Assembly: GCA_030762935.1 (NCBI GenBank)
Contig: CM060883.1
Coordinates: 32,172,501-32,236,500 of the forward strand
From: Hymenopus coronatus
Lineage: Eukaryota; Arthropoda; Insecta; Mantodea; Hymenopodidae
Direction: 5' to 3'
Length of the DNA stretch: 64,000 nt
Shown here piece by piece: positions 21,318-31,147 of this stretch (positions within the stretch are counted from its first letter, which is position 1; each line of letters begins with the position of its first letter). A program made the translations under genes and the position numbers. The notes below the pieces were generated by a model, which saw only the letters and a program-made list of their open reading frames with translations, searched no databases and was not told the origin of the DNA.

Positions 21318-21664
21318 CTAAAATAAAGTAGTGTTCAGAGACTATTCTCAGAAAATTCAAGAAATGCATTTTATTTGTCAGGAAAATATCTTTAATGTTT
21401 CACATTTTAATCAAAATCGTTACACCCATTTTTTAAAAAATAAAATTTTTCGAAAAAAGTTCCATTTAAAGGATAGTTTGGTGTGTCTGTCTCTGTACAC
21501 ACATACAGAGACAGACACCCACACGGACATTTTTCTAAAAATGCTTTTTTTTTTATTCAGGGGGACCAAAAAGATATATTTCCGATGAAATCTCGGTATT
21601 GAATTTTTGGATGCAATACAATACCTTCTCAATACACTATATACATAGTACGTATAGAGAAAGT
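21318..21664 (+). mobile_element. HINE-like 3' half
   Basis: From 'aataaagtagtgttcagagactattctcag' to hairpin 21624-21664. The microsatellite position is occupied by a perfect 15-bp inverted repeat (arms 21483-21497 and 21504-21518, GTGTCTGTCTCTGTA and its complement, loop CACACA), unusual for this family. Confidence 0.8.
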
Positions 21665-22083
21665 AATAAAAAGCCAAAAGGAATAGTTTGGTATTCTCAA
21701 GATGAGGAATTCCCAGACAAACGTGGCGTATTTCTGCTCCATTAACTCAGAAGCACAATAATAAAATAAAAAGAGACGCTGTTGATTTCTTTTTGTTCAA
21801 CATTTTCTTTTATTTAGGAGCACGCAAACAGCACAAAGAAAATACGAAACTGGGCTGCACATTCATTTATCAGAAAACCTAGACCAGTGAGTACAGCAAA
21901 GGGAGCAAATTCGCTCGACGCTCCTGTAAATGTGACCAACTGCGCAGAAAGCAACAACAGATACTTTGTTCAGTACTGTGGCAGTTGTAACATTTTGCGT
22001 TTGAAATAGCGATCCATCTTTCATAAATTAACACAGCAATTGTAGGTATATGTTTGGTAGAAAAATTGCACTATTTCTTTTTT
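21665..22083. other. Unassigned interval
   Basis: Mixed-composition sequence, no reading frame or family match recognised. Confidence 0.35.
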
Positions 22084-22843
22084 ACTTTCTCTATACGCAC
22101 AATGTACATAAAAATTCCATACTGAGATTTCTCCGGAAATACATGTTTTGGGTCCCCTGAATCCAAAAAAAAAAAACATTTTTAGAAAAATGTCCGTGTG
22201 TGTGTCTGTGGGCAGCATAGCTCAAAAACGAAAAGACCGTCAAATACCAAACTTGGTATTTAATTTGGTATCTTCCAAGGATGCGACACGAAGATTTTCA
22301 AGAAAATCCCCCCACCGCAAACCACCCTTTACATAGACCTTTTTCGAAAATTTTGATTTTCTAAAAAATGGCTCTAACGATTTTGATTAAAATATCGTAA
22401 TTAGTTTATTCTGAATGAATTTTTCGGAATTTTGCATAACTGGTAAACCGTAAGAGACGGACAAAAACTTACCACACAAAAAATGTAGAGCACATTAAAA
22501 CACCGAATTTATGTTATATACATTTTTTTCGTGGAGTTGATAGTTTTTTTTAGGTATTCCTTGTTTTTGGTTTCAGCTTTGAAAAACGTTTACTTTTCTC
22601 ATACGAAAATTGGTAAACTCATATCCACACAAACATAGGAACTTCAGTCACATAGGTGCCAGCTTTTGAGTATCACTTTAACCTATGGCACTCTCTTATT
22701 TCGATTCTGCTTATAAGGAAACAAGTAACAAGACTATTCCTGCTATTTTTTTCTCGATTAACACGAAGTAAATAGAGGCATAAGCTGTTTAATGGTGATT
22801 TGTTCCAGAGATGTAGAGAAAGTCACGTGAATGGAACACAAGA
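22084..22843 (-). mobile_element. HINE-like element with damaged hairpin
   Basis: Starts ACTTTCTCTATACGCACAAT then skips the second hairpin arm and goes to 'aaaaattccatactgag'. A core segment between 'attaaaatatcgtaatta' and 'gtttattctgaatg' is also deleted. The 5' end at 22807-22843 is intact (GAGATGTAGAGAAAGTCACG). Confidence 0.8.
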
Positions 22844-22851
22844 TTTTTTTA

Positions 22852-23089
22852 CAGTGTTTAACGCCCACTTTTACTATTTGTGGCACCGCAGGCGATGACA
22901 CTGGTGATACATGGAATGATGATGGAGCACCGGTGGAATGAGATGGCGCGGGAAACCAGAGAACCCGCAGAAAACCCACCCCTGCGCCGCTTTGTCCACC
23001 ACAAATCTCACATGCGGTCGCTTGGGATCGAACCCAAGGTGAATCTAGGTGAGAAGCGAGTGGTCTAATCACTCGGCCACGCCGCGGCC
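22852..23089 (-). mobile_element. SINE family C, full-length-looking copy
   Basis: On the minus strand the head at 23089-23000 has a tRNA-like A box (GTGGCCGAGTGATTAGACC) and B box (GGGTTCGATCCC), as in Leu/Ser-type tRNAs. A body with 'gatttgtggtggacaaagcg' follows, then a tail (gggcgttaaacactg). A pol III promoter inside the element and reliance on a LINE for mobility are established for tRNA-SINEs. Other copies are at 28879, 36408 and 44783. No clear target-site duplication was found for this copy. Confidence 0.8.
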
Positions 23090-23194
23090 ATATTATGTCT
23101 TTTGCATTAGTATTTATACTTTGTAGATGAACATATTTTCTTAGGTTTGGTGGCAATTAGCAATCGTATTGCAACATAAATAGTTGCAAAAAAC

Positions 23195-23548
23195 AGCTGA
23201 TGTGTTCCGTTCGCATGCATTTCTTTAGCTGTTCCACAAACCAATTTTCTTACAAATGATTATTCTTCTGTCTACATCATGCTAAACACTACCAGAACTG
23301 GTCTTACTACTTACTTACCTCTTTGTGAGTTGAAGGGAAATTAGGGATTGCACAAAGTGACAGTCAAGTCCTTTAAAAGCCGGTCGCTAAGTGACGCAAT
23401 TGAAATTCAGTTCTCTTTGCTTCCTAGGAGTAAACAAAAGAAGGACGAAAAGAAACATGTCTCCTGTTTGAGAACATTTTAAGTAGGTACCTAAAACTGA
23501 AATTAATATCTCGGAATATCTGGAAAAATTTTAACTCTACAAAAAGTC
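23195..23548 (+). mobile_element. HINE-like 5' part
   Basis: 'gctgatgtgttccgttcgcatgc' then 'ttctttagctgttccacaaacc', the same 5' variant as the copy at 11263. It breaks off in 'ttaactctacaaaaagt' where a family-A repeat begins. Confidence 0.7.
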
Positions 23549-23797
23549 TAAGATTGACCATAATAGTTGGATATACTATGAATCCTGGGACTTAAAGTAC
23601 TTACAACATTTAAGTCGCCAATGGGGTTGTCATCTTAAAATAATTTGAGATCACCTTGTGGTTTACCGAGAAAAATGTGTCAGTTGAGAAATTCAATGCT
23701 ATGCCGGCATATTGACATGTTAGCTCAGTGGAAGAGCAACCGACTAGAGATCGGGAGATCTGTGGTTCAAATCCCGGCTATGACTCTACCTATCCAA
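23549..23797 (+). mobile_element. Family A repeat with tRNA-like segment
   Basis: Leader 'gggacttaaagtacttac...aagtcgcc' and 'tttgagatcaccttgtggtttaccg', then a tRNA-like part: A box TTAGCTCAGTGGAAGAGCA near 23721 and B box GTGGTTCAAATCC near 23762, with an anticodon-like stem CCGA...TCGG. The T stem pairs poorly and the acceptor ends do not pair, so this is not a functional tRNA. Related copies lie at 29449 and 61465. Confidence 0.7.
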
Positions 23798-23848
23798 TAT
23801 AGTATTTTAATCTAACCGTAACAGCATTTTTGAGAAAATCAGACACAT
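23798..23848 (+). mobile_element. HINE-like core fragment
   Basis: 'agtattttaatctaaccgtaacagcatttttgagaaaatca' matches the family core in the order expected downstream of 23195-23548, so the family-A repeat probably split this copy, with ~180 bp also lost. Confidence 0.6.
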
Positions 23849-23948
23849 CCGACTTATTCACAGTAAATTTAGGGGTAAAAGGAAACAAAGAGGAATAAGA
23901 AAAAGGAATACAGTGCTTGAGTCCCGACCAGACTCCGGAAATGTAATT

Positions 23949-24419
23949 GATCAAAAATACTCTACAAAAATTGTATGTGAGAAATTGTTTGTTTTAACGA
24001 GATCTATATTCTTTGTGTAATAAGTTTTTATCTATTTTTTATGATTAACAGTTATTTAAAAGTCATCCAGAATGAAGAAAACTCCGATTTATAAATTTTG
24101 TTTGTCATGAAACTATTTAAACATATGGTATATTAATTAATTGAGAAAATCTAAATTTAAAAAAGTGTTCCAAGTAAAGCGTAATTCCAGTGGAGTGGAT
24201 TTTCCTGAAAATCTTTCTGTCGCATCCTTGTAAGATACTGAAATATAAGTTTGGTATTTAGGCGAATTTTCGTTTTTGAAGTATCATTCTTATACACACA
24301 CACACACACACACGGACCTTTTTCCAAAACTTATTTTTTGGACTCAGGGTACCTAAAAACATGTATTTTCAGTGAAATCTCATGATAGAATTTTTGGGTG
24401 GGATACAATACTTTCTCTG
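23949..24419 (+). mobile_element. HINE-like element, left part, split by a SINE in the hairpin
   Basis: Begins 'atcaaaaatactctacaaaaatt', carries (CA)n at 24293-24313, and reaches ACTTTCTCTGC, the proximal arm of the terminal hairpin, where SINE B begins. It resumes at 24662. Confidence 0.8.
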
Positions 24420-24657
24420 CCCGCCTGGGTAGTGTAGTGGTAGCGTGTCTGCCTCACATTAAAAAGGTCGTGGGTTCGTATCTCGCTTAAGGTGAGTTAG
24501 CCGGATAAGGTTTTTTCCGGGGTTTTCCTTTATACTGAGAAGACGAATGTCGAGTTACTTTAAGCTCTATGGGTCCCGAGATCATTTGAGCATCGTATTA
24601 CCAATTTCATACATCGTCCGATATGACCAATCAGGTTAAAGGACATTAAAACTACAG
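24420..24657 (+). mobile_element. SINE family B, full length, inserted in a HINE hairpin
   Basis: The head 'cctgggtagtgtagtggtagcgtgtctgcctcac' is close to a Val-tRNA (CAC) 5' half, with a B box GTGGGTTCGTATC near 24470. The body holds 'gccggataaggttttttcc', 'gaagacgaatgtcgagttac', 'tttgagcatcg', 'atacatcgtccgatatgacc'. A-rich 3' end. Its flanks, TTCTCTGC on the left and GTTCTCTAGC on the right, are a plausible imperfect target-site duplication within the hairpin arm. Other copies: 25612, 34703, 44455, 55015. Confidence 0.85.
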
Positions 24658-24661
24658 AAAG

Positions 24662-24706
24662 GATACGTTCTCTAGCAATTGTATGTATAGTACGTGTAGA
24701 GAAAGT
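24662..24706 (+). mobile_element. HINE-like element, right part (hairpin distal arm)
   Basis: 'ttctctagcaattgtatgtatagtacgtgtagagaaagt' completes the hairpin interrupted at 24419. Confidence 0.75.
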
Positions 24707-25257
24707 AACATTTTGTAGAATACGTTTGAAAGTATTAAAAATAATGGGGAGGGAAAGTCATAAGACTGTTCCAATAAGGGTTTTCAGAAAAAATGCTGTA
24801 TTCAAGAACCAACATATACAAAGATATACCTAAGTGAGGGGGCGAAGTTTCTTTACCTTAAGCTAACTATAATTGGTAACACCAACTTGTTCCTAAAGGG
24901 GCTTCAAACACGAAGTTTATGGCATAGCAATTAAATCGTCGGCCAACTCTCCACAAGTGTTTTCGGAAGTGCGGTTTGCTCCCTTCTAGCGACGCAGCAG
25001 TTCCTTATCGCAGGCAACACAGCTGACAGACGCGTGAGGAGGGCTGCCTGTCAGCCAGGCGTTCATTCGACACTTTAATTGCCTGTACACGTTCCCTTTC
25101 ACCGAATTGCGTTTGTTTATACAGCGTGTTACAAAGTGAAACGAACAACTGTGTATCTAAACTTTGTTTTAAATACGAATCTAAATTATAAGCCGTAATT
25201 TTTTTGTAAAAACAAGCACAATGCCTTTTAAAAGAAAAACAATAATACTAAGCAAAA
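24707..25257. other. Unassigned interval
   Basis: 24940-25080 is GC-richer ('gcgacgcagcag', 'cagctgacagacgcgtgagg'). No coding pattern or repeat assignment. Confidence 0.35.
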
Positions 25258-25608
25258 TCTGCCTGTTACATTCACGTGCCATTTTCTGCCAATTCCGCGA
25301 CAAACTATTCTTATAAGAGCTTATTTTTTATATACTTTATGCTAATCGTACAAAATTTTAACAAAACCGTTGTGATTACATCATTCTTTGTAGGTACAAG
25401 GGGAATAAGCGAATACACTAGGCTTTTAAGAGTTGATCGCCATATGAAGTACATATAAATTCCATTTTCTGTGCATGAACAGGAAAAAATAAAATGAATA
25501 ACCACTTCTCAATTGAGAAAACAATAAGCACTGACAATTTAAAAAAATAGCAAGTTAACCCCCAAAAATAAGTATTTTAAATAAATTATGTGCTTTAATG
25601 ATATCTAT
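25258..25608 (+). mobile_element. HINE-like 5' part, strongly diverged
   Basis: 'TCTGCCTGTTACATTCACGT', 'tatgctaatcgtacaaaattttaac', 'ggggaataagcgaatacactaggc' follow the family order with many changes and small deletions. It ends at 'gctttaatgatatctata'. Confidence 0.6.
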
Positions 25609-25611
25609 ACG

Positions 25612-25790
25612 AACCAGATAAGGCCCTTTTCGGGGGCTTCACTTATCCTGACAAGACAAATATCAAGTAACTTTAAACCACATGGACCCGAGCTCATTTT
25701 AGCAATCATTTTACCGATTTCATTCATCGTCTGATATGACAAAGTACGTTAAGCTATAATAAATAAATAAAATAAAATAAATAGAGAAGG
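25612..25790 (+). mobile_element. SINE family B, head missing
   Basis: Starts in the body ('ccagataaggcccttttcgggggcttc') and keeps 'aagtaactttaaaccacatgg', 'ccgatttcattcatcgtctgatatgac' and a tail of (AAATA)n. The tRNA-like head is absent, probably 5' truncation. Confidence 0.75.
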
Positions 25791-25854
25791 GAAAAATAAA
25801 GAATCACTTTTCATTCAACAAAACTAAAAATTAAATCATACTTTTGAATTGAAA
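25791..25854. repeat. Flank duplicate F (left)
   Basis: 'aaaaataaagaatcactttt...aaaactaaaaattaaat...gaattgaaaa' recurs at 26754-26817, directly on the other side of the intervening HINE-like copy. Confidence 0.7.
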
Positions 25855-25857
25855 ACA

Positions 25858-26744
25858 TCTAATGTGTATTATTCACATGACTTTCTCTACATTCCTGCAA
25901 AAAATATTAAAAGCTTATGTTTCTATTTAATACATGTTAATCGAGAAAAAGTTGGCAGAAATAGTCTTATTACTTGCTTCCTTGTAAGTAGAAGCGAAAT
26001 AAGGGAGTACCATAAGTTAAAATGATGGTCAAAAGCTGGTTGCTATGTGACTGAAGTTCCTTTGTTTGTATGGACAGGAGTTGACAATTCTCGTTTGAAA
26101 AATGTAAAGCTTTTAAAAGCTGAAACCAATAACAAGGAATATCTAAAAAACGACAAACTACACGAAAAAAAGTATATAACATAAATTGTGTGTTTTAACG
26201 TGCTCTACATTTTTGTGTGGTAAACTTTTGTCTATCTCTTACGGTTTAGCAATTATGCAAAATTCCGTAAAATTCATTCCGAATAAAGTAGTCTTCAGAG
26301 GCTACTCCCAGAAAATTCAAAATATACATTTTATTTGTCAGGTAGATATCTTAAATATACGATATTTTAATCAAAGTCGTTAAAGCCATTTTTTAGAAAA
26401 TCGTATTTTACGAAAGAAGTTCCATGTAAAGGATATTTGGGGATGGGGAGATTTTTCTCAAAATATTCGTGCCGCATCCCTGGAATATACTAAACTTAAA
26501 TACCAAGTTTGGTATTTAACGGTATTTTCGTTTTTGAGCTATGCTGCCCACAGACACATACATATATTCAGAGAGGCAGACTGACAGACAGACAGACAGA
26601 CACACGGAAATGTTTCTAAAATGCTTTCTTTTTTTATTCAGGGAGACCCAAAGTGTGTATTTCCGGTGAAATCTCAGAATCGAATTTTTGGGTGCATTAT
26701 AATACCTTCTCTATACTCTATGTACATAGTACGTATAGAGAAAG
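25858..26744 (+). mobile_element. HINE-like element, complete, flanked by a ~64-bp direct repeat
   Basis: 5' end 'TCTAATGTGTATTATTCACA', a (CAGA)n/(CA) microsatellite at 26552-26605, and hairpin 26706-26744 (CTTCTCTATACTCTATGTAC ... CGTATAGAGAAAGT). About 887 bp. Confidence 0.85.
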
Positions 26745-26753
26745 TAAAAACTA

Positions 26754-26817
26754 AAAAATAAAGAATCACTTTTCACCCAGTAAAACTAAAATTTAAATAT
26801 TCCTTCAGAATTGAAAA
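26754..26817. repeat. Flank duplicate F (right)
   Basis: Near-copy of 25791-25854 with roughly one change per six bases, so the duplication is much older or faster-evolving than a fresh target-site duplication. Confidence 0.7.
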
Positions 26818-26849
26818 AACTGAACCTATCACCAGACTAAGCATTTAAA

Positions 26850-27083
26850 AGAAATGGGCCAGCATCCTCTATAGCAGAATTACCTCGAAGTGAAACTGTA
26901 GCAATATTCCGAAAAATAACACAACATGATTGTCTTGCACAGCATCTATACTCGCTGAACTGCATGCTGTATCAAGAAGATACCATTCAAAACTGGGAAC
27001 AATTCTCTTCAGCAGTTTTGGGAAAACAGGAGGCTATGACAACAGCCTGAACATTAAATAAACAAATAAATAAAAATCCACAT
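26850..27083 (+). mobile_element. Non-LTR retrotransposon 3' end (C-terminal reading frame and tail)
   Basis: An ATG-independent frame 26856-27050 (64 codons then TGA) contains SIAELPRSETVAIFRKIT, QHDCLAQHLYSL and later QNWEQFSSAVLG. 'LPRS..V..FR..T.HDCL..HL' matches the region after the RNase H-like/thumb part of jockey-clade and related elements, where a CCHC-like 'C.LC...MD..HL..C' motif usually follows; here the cysteine motif is absent. The 3' end AAATAAACAAATAAATAAAA gives a poly(A) signal and tail. Strongly 5' truncated. Confidence 0.7.
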
Positions 27084-27181
27084 GCGTTATCTAAAAGTTA
27101 TAATGCTATTTATCTTTAAGCATTTCCATTTTGTTTCAGCTCTATTTGTGTTAATATATTCTATCTGTACACTGAATGTTT

Positions 27182-28055
27182 ACTTTCTCTACATGTACTA
27201 TGTACATAGTGTATAGAGAAGGTATTGCACGCCACCCAAAAATTCGATACCGAAATTACACCGGAAATATATGTTTTAGGGTCTCTTGTATCCAAAAAAA
27301 GCATTTCCAGAAAAAGGTCCCTGTGTGTGAGTGTCAGTGTGTCCGTGTGTCTGTGAACACGATAACTCAAAAACGAAAAGTCGGTAAAATACCAAACTTG
27401 GTATTTAAGTTAAGTATCTTCCAGGGATGCGACACGAAGATTTTGAGAAAATTTCACCACCCCAAACTACCCTTTACATGGAACTTTTTTCGAAAATTTT
27501 GATTTTCTCAAAAATGGCTCTAATGATTTTGATTAAAAAAGCATATATTTAAGATATTTACCTCCCAAATAAAATGTATATCTTGAATTTTATGGGAATA
27601 GCCTCTGAAGACTACTTTATTCTGGACGAATTATACAGAATTTTGCATAACTGCTAAACCGTAAGAGATGCAAAAAACCTTACTACACAAAAAATGAAGG
27701 GCACTTTAAAGCACACAATTTCTGTTATATGCATTTTTTTTCATGGAGTTAATATTTTTTTTTATAGATATTCCTTGTTTTTGATTTCAGCTTTAAAATT
27801 ATTCTTTCCTCACACAGGACTTTGTCAACTCCTGTCTATACAAACAAAGGAAGTTCAGTCACATAGCAACCAGCTTTTGACTATCACTTTATCCTATGGT
27901 ATTATCTTATGTCGCTTCTACTTACAAGGAAGCAGGCAATAAGACTATTTCTGCTATTTTTTTTTTCGATTATCATGAAGTAAATAAAACAATAAGATTT
28001 TTAATAATAATTTGTTGCAAAGATGTAGACAAAGAATGTGAATGGAACACATCAG
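27182..28055 (-). mobile_element. HINE-like element, complete
   Basis: Hairpin 27182-27222 is nearly perfect (ACTTTCTCTACATGTACTAT ... AGTGTATAGAGAAGGT). GT microsatellite at 27322-27358. 5' end 28021-28055 ('agatgtagacaaagaatgtg...ggaacacatcaga'). About 874 bp. Confidence 0.85.
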
Positions 28056-28704
28056 ATTTTTAATAAAATATTCTAATGTTTCATAATTAACATGCAATTC
28101 CTATGTTTTTAGTACTAAGCGTATAAAATATTAAATAAAGGCAACATGGGATTCATTTTGCGTTCAGAGATCGGTAAACAGTTTTTCTATTACCAAATGT
28201 TTGACGTGAAGCGAGCGCAATATTCATTATGGCTCTATCGGTTTTAATGACGATGTAGCGCATTAAACATTAACCAGCACTGTGGCACCTATAAAATGTT
28301 CATTATTTATACACAAGTTTCACTGCTGATACATGTGTTTATAATTACTTCCAGTAGTTAATTGCTTCGGTATCACTTTTAATATACAGCCTGCCTGTGA
28401 AATGGTAAACTGTTGCAGTATGCTAATGATGCTTATGGCATCGCCCGCGGCCAACCATGCAAAGCGGCGGTAAACCCGTATTTTGTGATTAGTGTCCTCT
28501 TTTATGTTCCAATACTTTCTCTGATTTATTCGCAAAGAGCAGTGTTTCCTTTAAACAGTGTTACTCTTGACGAATACCAACAGGAGTTTGGGATGTAACA
28601 AAAGATCAGCTATAATCGTCGCTAAACTTAAAGGCATATGAAGGCTGGCGCGGAGTGCTGTTGCTAAACTAGAGAGCGTGTATTAGTGGAATTACCGTGC
28701 GGCT
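28056..28704. other. Unassigned interval
   Basis: Unique-looking sequence, GC-richer near 28440-28475 ('catcgcccgcggccaacc'). Short open frames on both strands, none with a domain. Confidence 0.35.
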
Positions 28705-28867
28705 GAAAAGGCTAACACGTCTTTATCTTTGTTAATATATACCTCTCTGATAACGCTCGTGAAAGTTGCCGATGTTTTGCAGTGCACCAATGAACGCCAA
28801 TGAATGCGTAGAAATCACAAATGGCAGGAAGACGTAGAGTAAGCGTGGAGTAAAACAACACTTATCG

Positions 28868-28878
28868 CAGCCTTTGAT
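28868..28878 (+). repeat. SINE target-site duplication, left
   Basis: CAGCCTTTGAT, repeated exactly at 29087-29097. Confidence 0.85.
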
Positions 28879-29086
28879 TGTTTTTTGGTTGTGTTTTACG
28901 CCCTCTTTTACTACTTGTGGCAACGCAGGCGATGACACAGGTGATATATGGAATGAAGCTGGAGCACCGGTGCAATGTGATGGCGGGGGCAACCGGGGAA
29001 CCTGGAGAAAACCCGTCCCTGCGCAGCTTTGTACACCACAAATCTCACATGCGGTCGGTTGATAACAACAGCGGTCTAGGTGACAA
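28879..29086 (-). mobile_element. SINE family C with an 11-bp target-site duplication
   Basis: Minus-strand copy lacking the first part of the tRNA-like head: it begins near 'gtcacctagaccgctg' and continues to 'gatttgtggtgtacaaagc', 'caccggtgctccagcttcattcc', 'atatatcacctg' and the tail ending CACAACCAAAAAACA. The exact 11-bp duplication and the empty-site equivalent at 29332-29340 in repeat copy 2 define the insertion precisely. The head carries a substitution of the B-box region ('gataacaacagcggtc' replaces the usual GGGTTCGATCCC), so this copy is probably transcriptionally dead. Confidence 0.9.
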
Positions 29087-29097
29087 CAGCCTTTGAT
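29087..29097 (+). repeat. SINE target-site duplication, right
   Basis: Exact match to 28868-28878. Confidence 0.85.
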
Positions 29098-29146
29098 GCC
29101 GACATGTTAACCTTTGCAGTAGCACGGTAATAACTGTGTATTACTT

Positions 29147-29355
29147 AAAAGGTTAACATGGGCTTTATCTTTGTTATTACAAACCTTCCAGATACCGCAC
29201 TGATTATTCTGGGAACTCGCCGACGTTTTGCAGTGCACCAATGAGCGCATCACTTCAGCCAATAGAAATCACAAATAACAGAAAGACGTGGAGTAAAACA
29301 AAACGTCTTATCGCAGCCTTGCAGATATGTTAACTTTTTCAGTAGCATGGTAATA
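29147..29355. repeat. Direct repeat R, copy 2 (empty site)
   Basis: Same order of blocks as 28705-29132 without the SINE: 'aaaaggttaacatgggctttatctttg', 'gccgacgttttgcagtgcaccaatga', 'gccaatagaaatcacaaataac', 'cttatcgcagccttgcaga', 'gcatggtaata'. It serves as the pre-insertion reference for copy 1. Confidence 0.75.
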
Positions 29356-29448
29356 GGCAAGAGCGCATTTTACCCGTCAGTCATCGTGCCGTCCAATTTT
29401 TTCCTAGTTAAACAACACCCTAAACATCCATAAAACATTAAAATCTTA

Positions 29449-29715
29449 GAGTCAGACTGTCAAATTCAATGTCATGGCTGGAGTTTGAACCAGGAACTTC
29501 CGGTCTCTAGCCGATCTCGTAATCACTGAGCTACCATGGCAACATGCCGGCACTGCATTACATTTCTCAACTGACTCGCATGTTTCCCGGTAAACCATAA
29601 GGTGATCTCAAATGATTGGTGTTAATTTAATTGACCGTAATATTCGCCAAATTATGAAGCCCAGGACTTAAAGTACTTCCAATGCAAGTCGCCATTAGGA
29701 TATGCATGTCAAAAT
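29449..29715 (-). mobile_element. Family A repeat, rearranged
   Basis: The tRNA-like part lies on the minus strand (B box complement 'ggagtttgaacc' near 29483; A box complement 'cactgagctacc' near 29524), followed by 'cccggtaaaccataaggtgatctcaaa'. The leader block 'ggacttaaagtacttcc...agtcgcc' at 29663, however, is on the plus strand, whereas at 23590 leader and tRNA part are in the same orientation. One copy must carry an inversion. Confidence 0.65.
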
Positions 29716-30139
29716 AAATTGGAACTCCTGTCCTACACTCGGTTTGTGTGAAAAAAAAGCAATTAAATAAACACTAATTGACCATAATAGGCCATACTGG
29801 CCTACTGAACAAATGACAATTGGCCTTCTGTATTTTAAGGCATCTTATTGTCATATGAAACTAAACTTTACACTTTATCAGAAAGTAATATTTTTTAAAA
29901 TGTATGGACCTATATTTCATCTATTCATATTGCAAAAACTCTGTGATAGACTTTGATGGGTAGAACAAATAATAATTTAGGAATATTGTTTTTTAAAATC
30001 ATATTAAAAGATTTGTCATGTTATTAACAAACACGCTGGAAAATCCTATAAGTAAATAATTAGAGTGCAAAATTTCAAATAATTATTCCTGAAGGTTATT
30101 TATTATTTAATATTCCATGCACATATTTGATAAAACATG
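29716..30139. other. AT-rich interval, nothing assigned
   Basis: A second copy of 'aattgaccataatag' near 29778 hints at more family-A debris. Otherwise no features. Confidence 0.35.
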
Positions 30140-30300
30140 TTGCGTTCTACCAAAACAATTTGATCCCGATATATCATTGGAGTTTCCCGAATAAAAATAG
30201 CAATTTTTTTTTGGAAAAGTCGGAATGTGCGCATGTCCGTGAATATTCCTTGTTAATGTTGATCTGAATTATCATGAAGTAGATAGTAGAATAGTTGAGA
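30140..30300 (-). mobile_element. HINE-like remnant, heavily deleted
   Basis: 'ccaaaacaatttgatcccgat', 'gagtttcccgaataaaaa', 'gtccgtgaatattccttgttaat' and 'gaattatcatgaagtagatag' follow family order with most of the core missing. Confidence 0.55.
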
Positions 30301-30316
30301 GAAAATCGTGATTTTT

Positions 30317-31147
30317 ACTTTCTCCACACTTACTATGTACATGGTGTATTGAGAAGGTGTATTGTATTGCACCCACAAATTCGATACCGAGATTTCACCG
30401 GAAATACATGTTTTAGGACCCGCTGAATAAAAAAAAATTAGAAAAAATGTCCGTGTGTGTGTCTGTCTGTCTGTTTGTTTGTGTGTGTGCTGTGGGCAGG
30501 ATAGCTAAAAAACTTGGTATTCAAGTTCAGTATCTTCCACAGATGCGACACGAAGATTTTCAAGAAAATCCCTCCACCTCCAACAACCCTTTACATGGAA
30601 AATTTTTCGAAAACTGATTTTCTCAAAAATGGCTTTAATACTTTTATTTAAAATATCGTATATTAAAGATATTTACATGATAAATAAAATGCATATACTC
30701 AATTTTCTAAGAGTAGGCTCTGAAAACGTCTTTAGTCTGGATGAATTTTGCGGAATTTTACATAAATGCTAAAGCGTAAGAGACAGAAAAAAAGTTACTG
30801 CACAGAAAATGTAGATCTTGTTAAAACACACAATTTATATTATACATATTTTTTTCGTGGAGTTGGCCGTTTTTGAGATATTTCTGGTTTCAGTTCTAAA
30901 ATAGTTATACTTTTCTCATACGGGAACCTGTCAACTCATGGCCACGCAAATAATCGATTTCAATCCCTTAGCAGCCACATTTTGAAACATTTGACTGTCG
31001 GTTTAGCCTATTGTATTCCCTTGTCTCTCTTCTACTTATAAGGAAATAAGTAAGTTTTTGCTAGTAACTATGAGATAGAAGAACAAGCTTATTAGCATTA
31101 ATTTGTTACAGAGATAAAGAGAAAGTATGTGAGTGGAGCGCATCATA
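30317..31147 (-). mobile_element. HINE-like element, complete
   Basis: Hairpin ACTTTCTCCACACTTACTAT ... GTGTATTGAGAAGGTG at 30317-30357. A long GT/GTCT microsatellite at 30450-30490. 5' end 31111-31147 ('gagataaagagaaagtatgtgag'). About 831 bp. Confidence 0.85.

Larger units (their letters stand above)
28705..29132. repeat. Direct repeat R, copy 1 (carries a SINE)
   Basis: Contains 'aaaaggctaacacg...tttatctttgtta', 'gccgatgttttgcagtgcaccaatga', 'gaaatcacaaatggcaggaagacg', 'ttatcgcagcctttgat', then after the SINE 'gacatgttaacctttgcagtagcacggtaata'. Copy 2 follows at 29147 without the SINE. Both contain a CACCAATGA box, a CCAAT-type motif. Confidence 0.75.

Noticed and set aside
22880..23068. 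Open frames inside family C SINE copies (also 28878, 36473)
   Set aside because: Non-coding SINE body; frames differ between copies.
23722..23790. Possible functional tRNA gene (A and B boxes, anticodon-like loop)
   Set aside because: The T stem pairs poorly, acceptor ends do not pair, and the same segment recurs in family A repeats. Treated as a tRNA-derived repeat.
24420..24500. tRNA-Val gene
   Set aside because: The head resembles Val-tRNA (CAC), but the anticodon arm 3' side and acceptor do not pair, and a SINE body follows; five related copies exist here.
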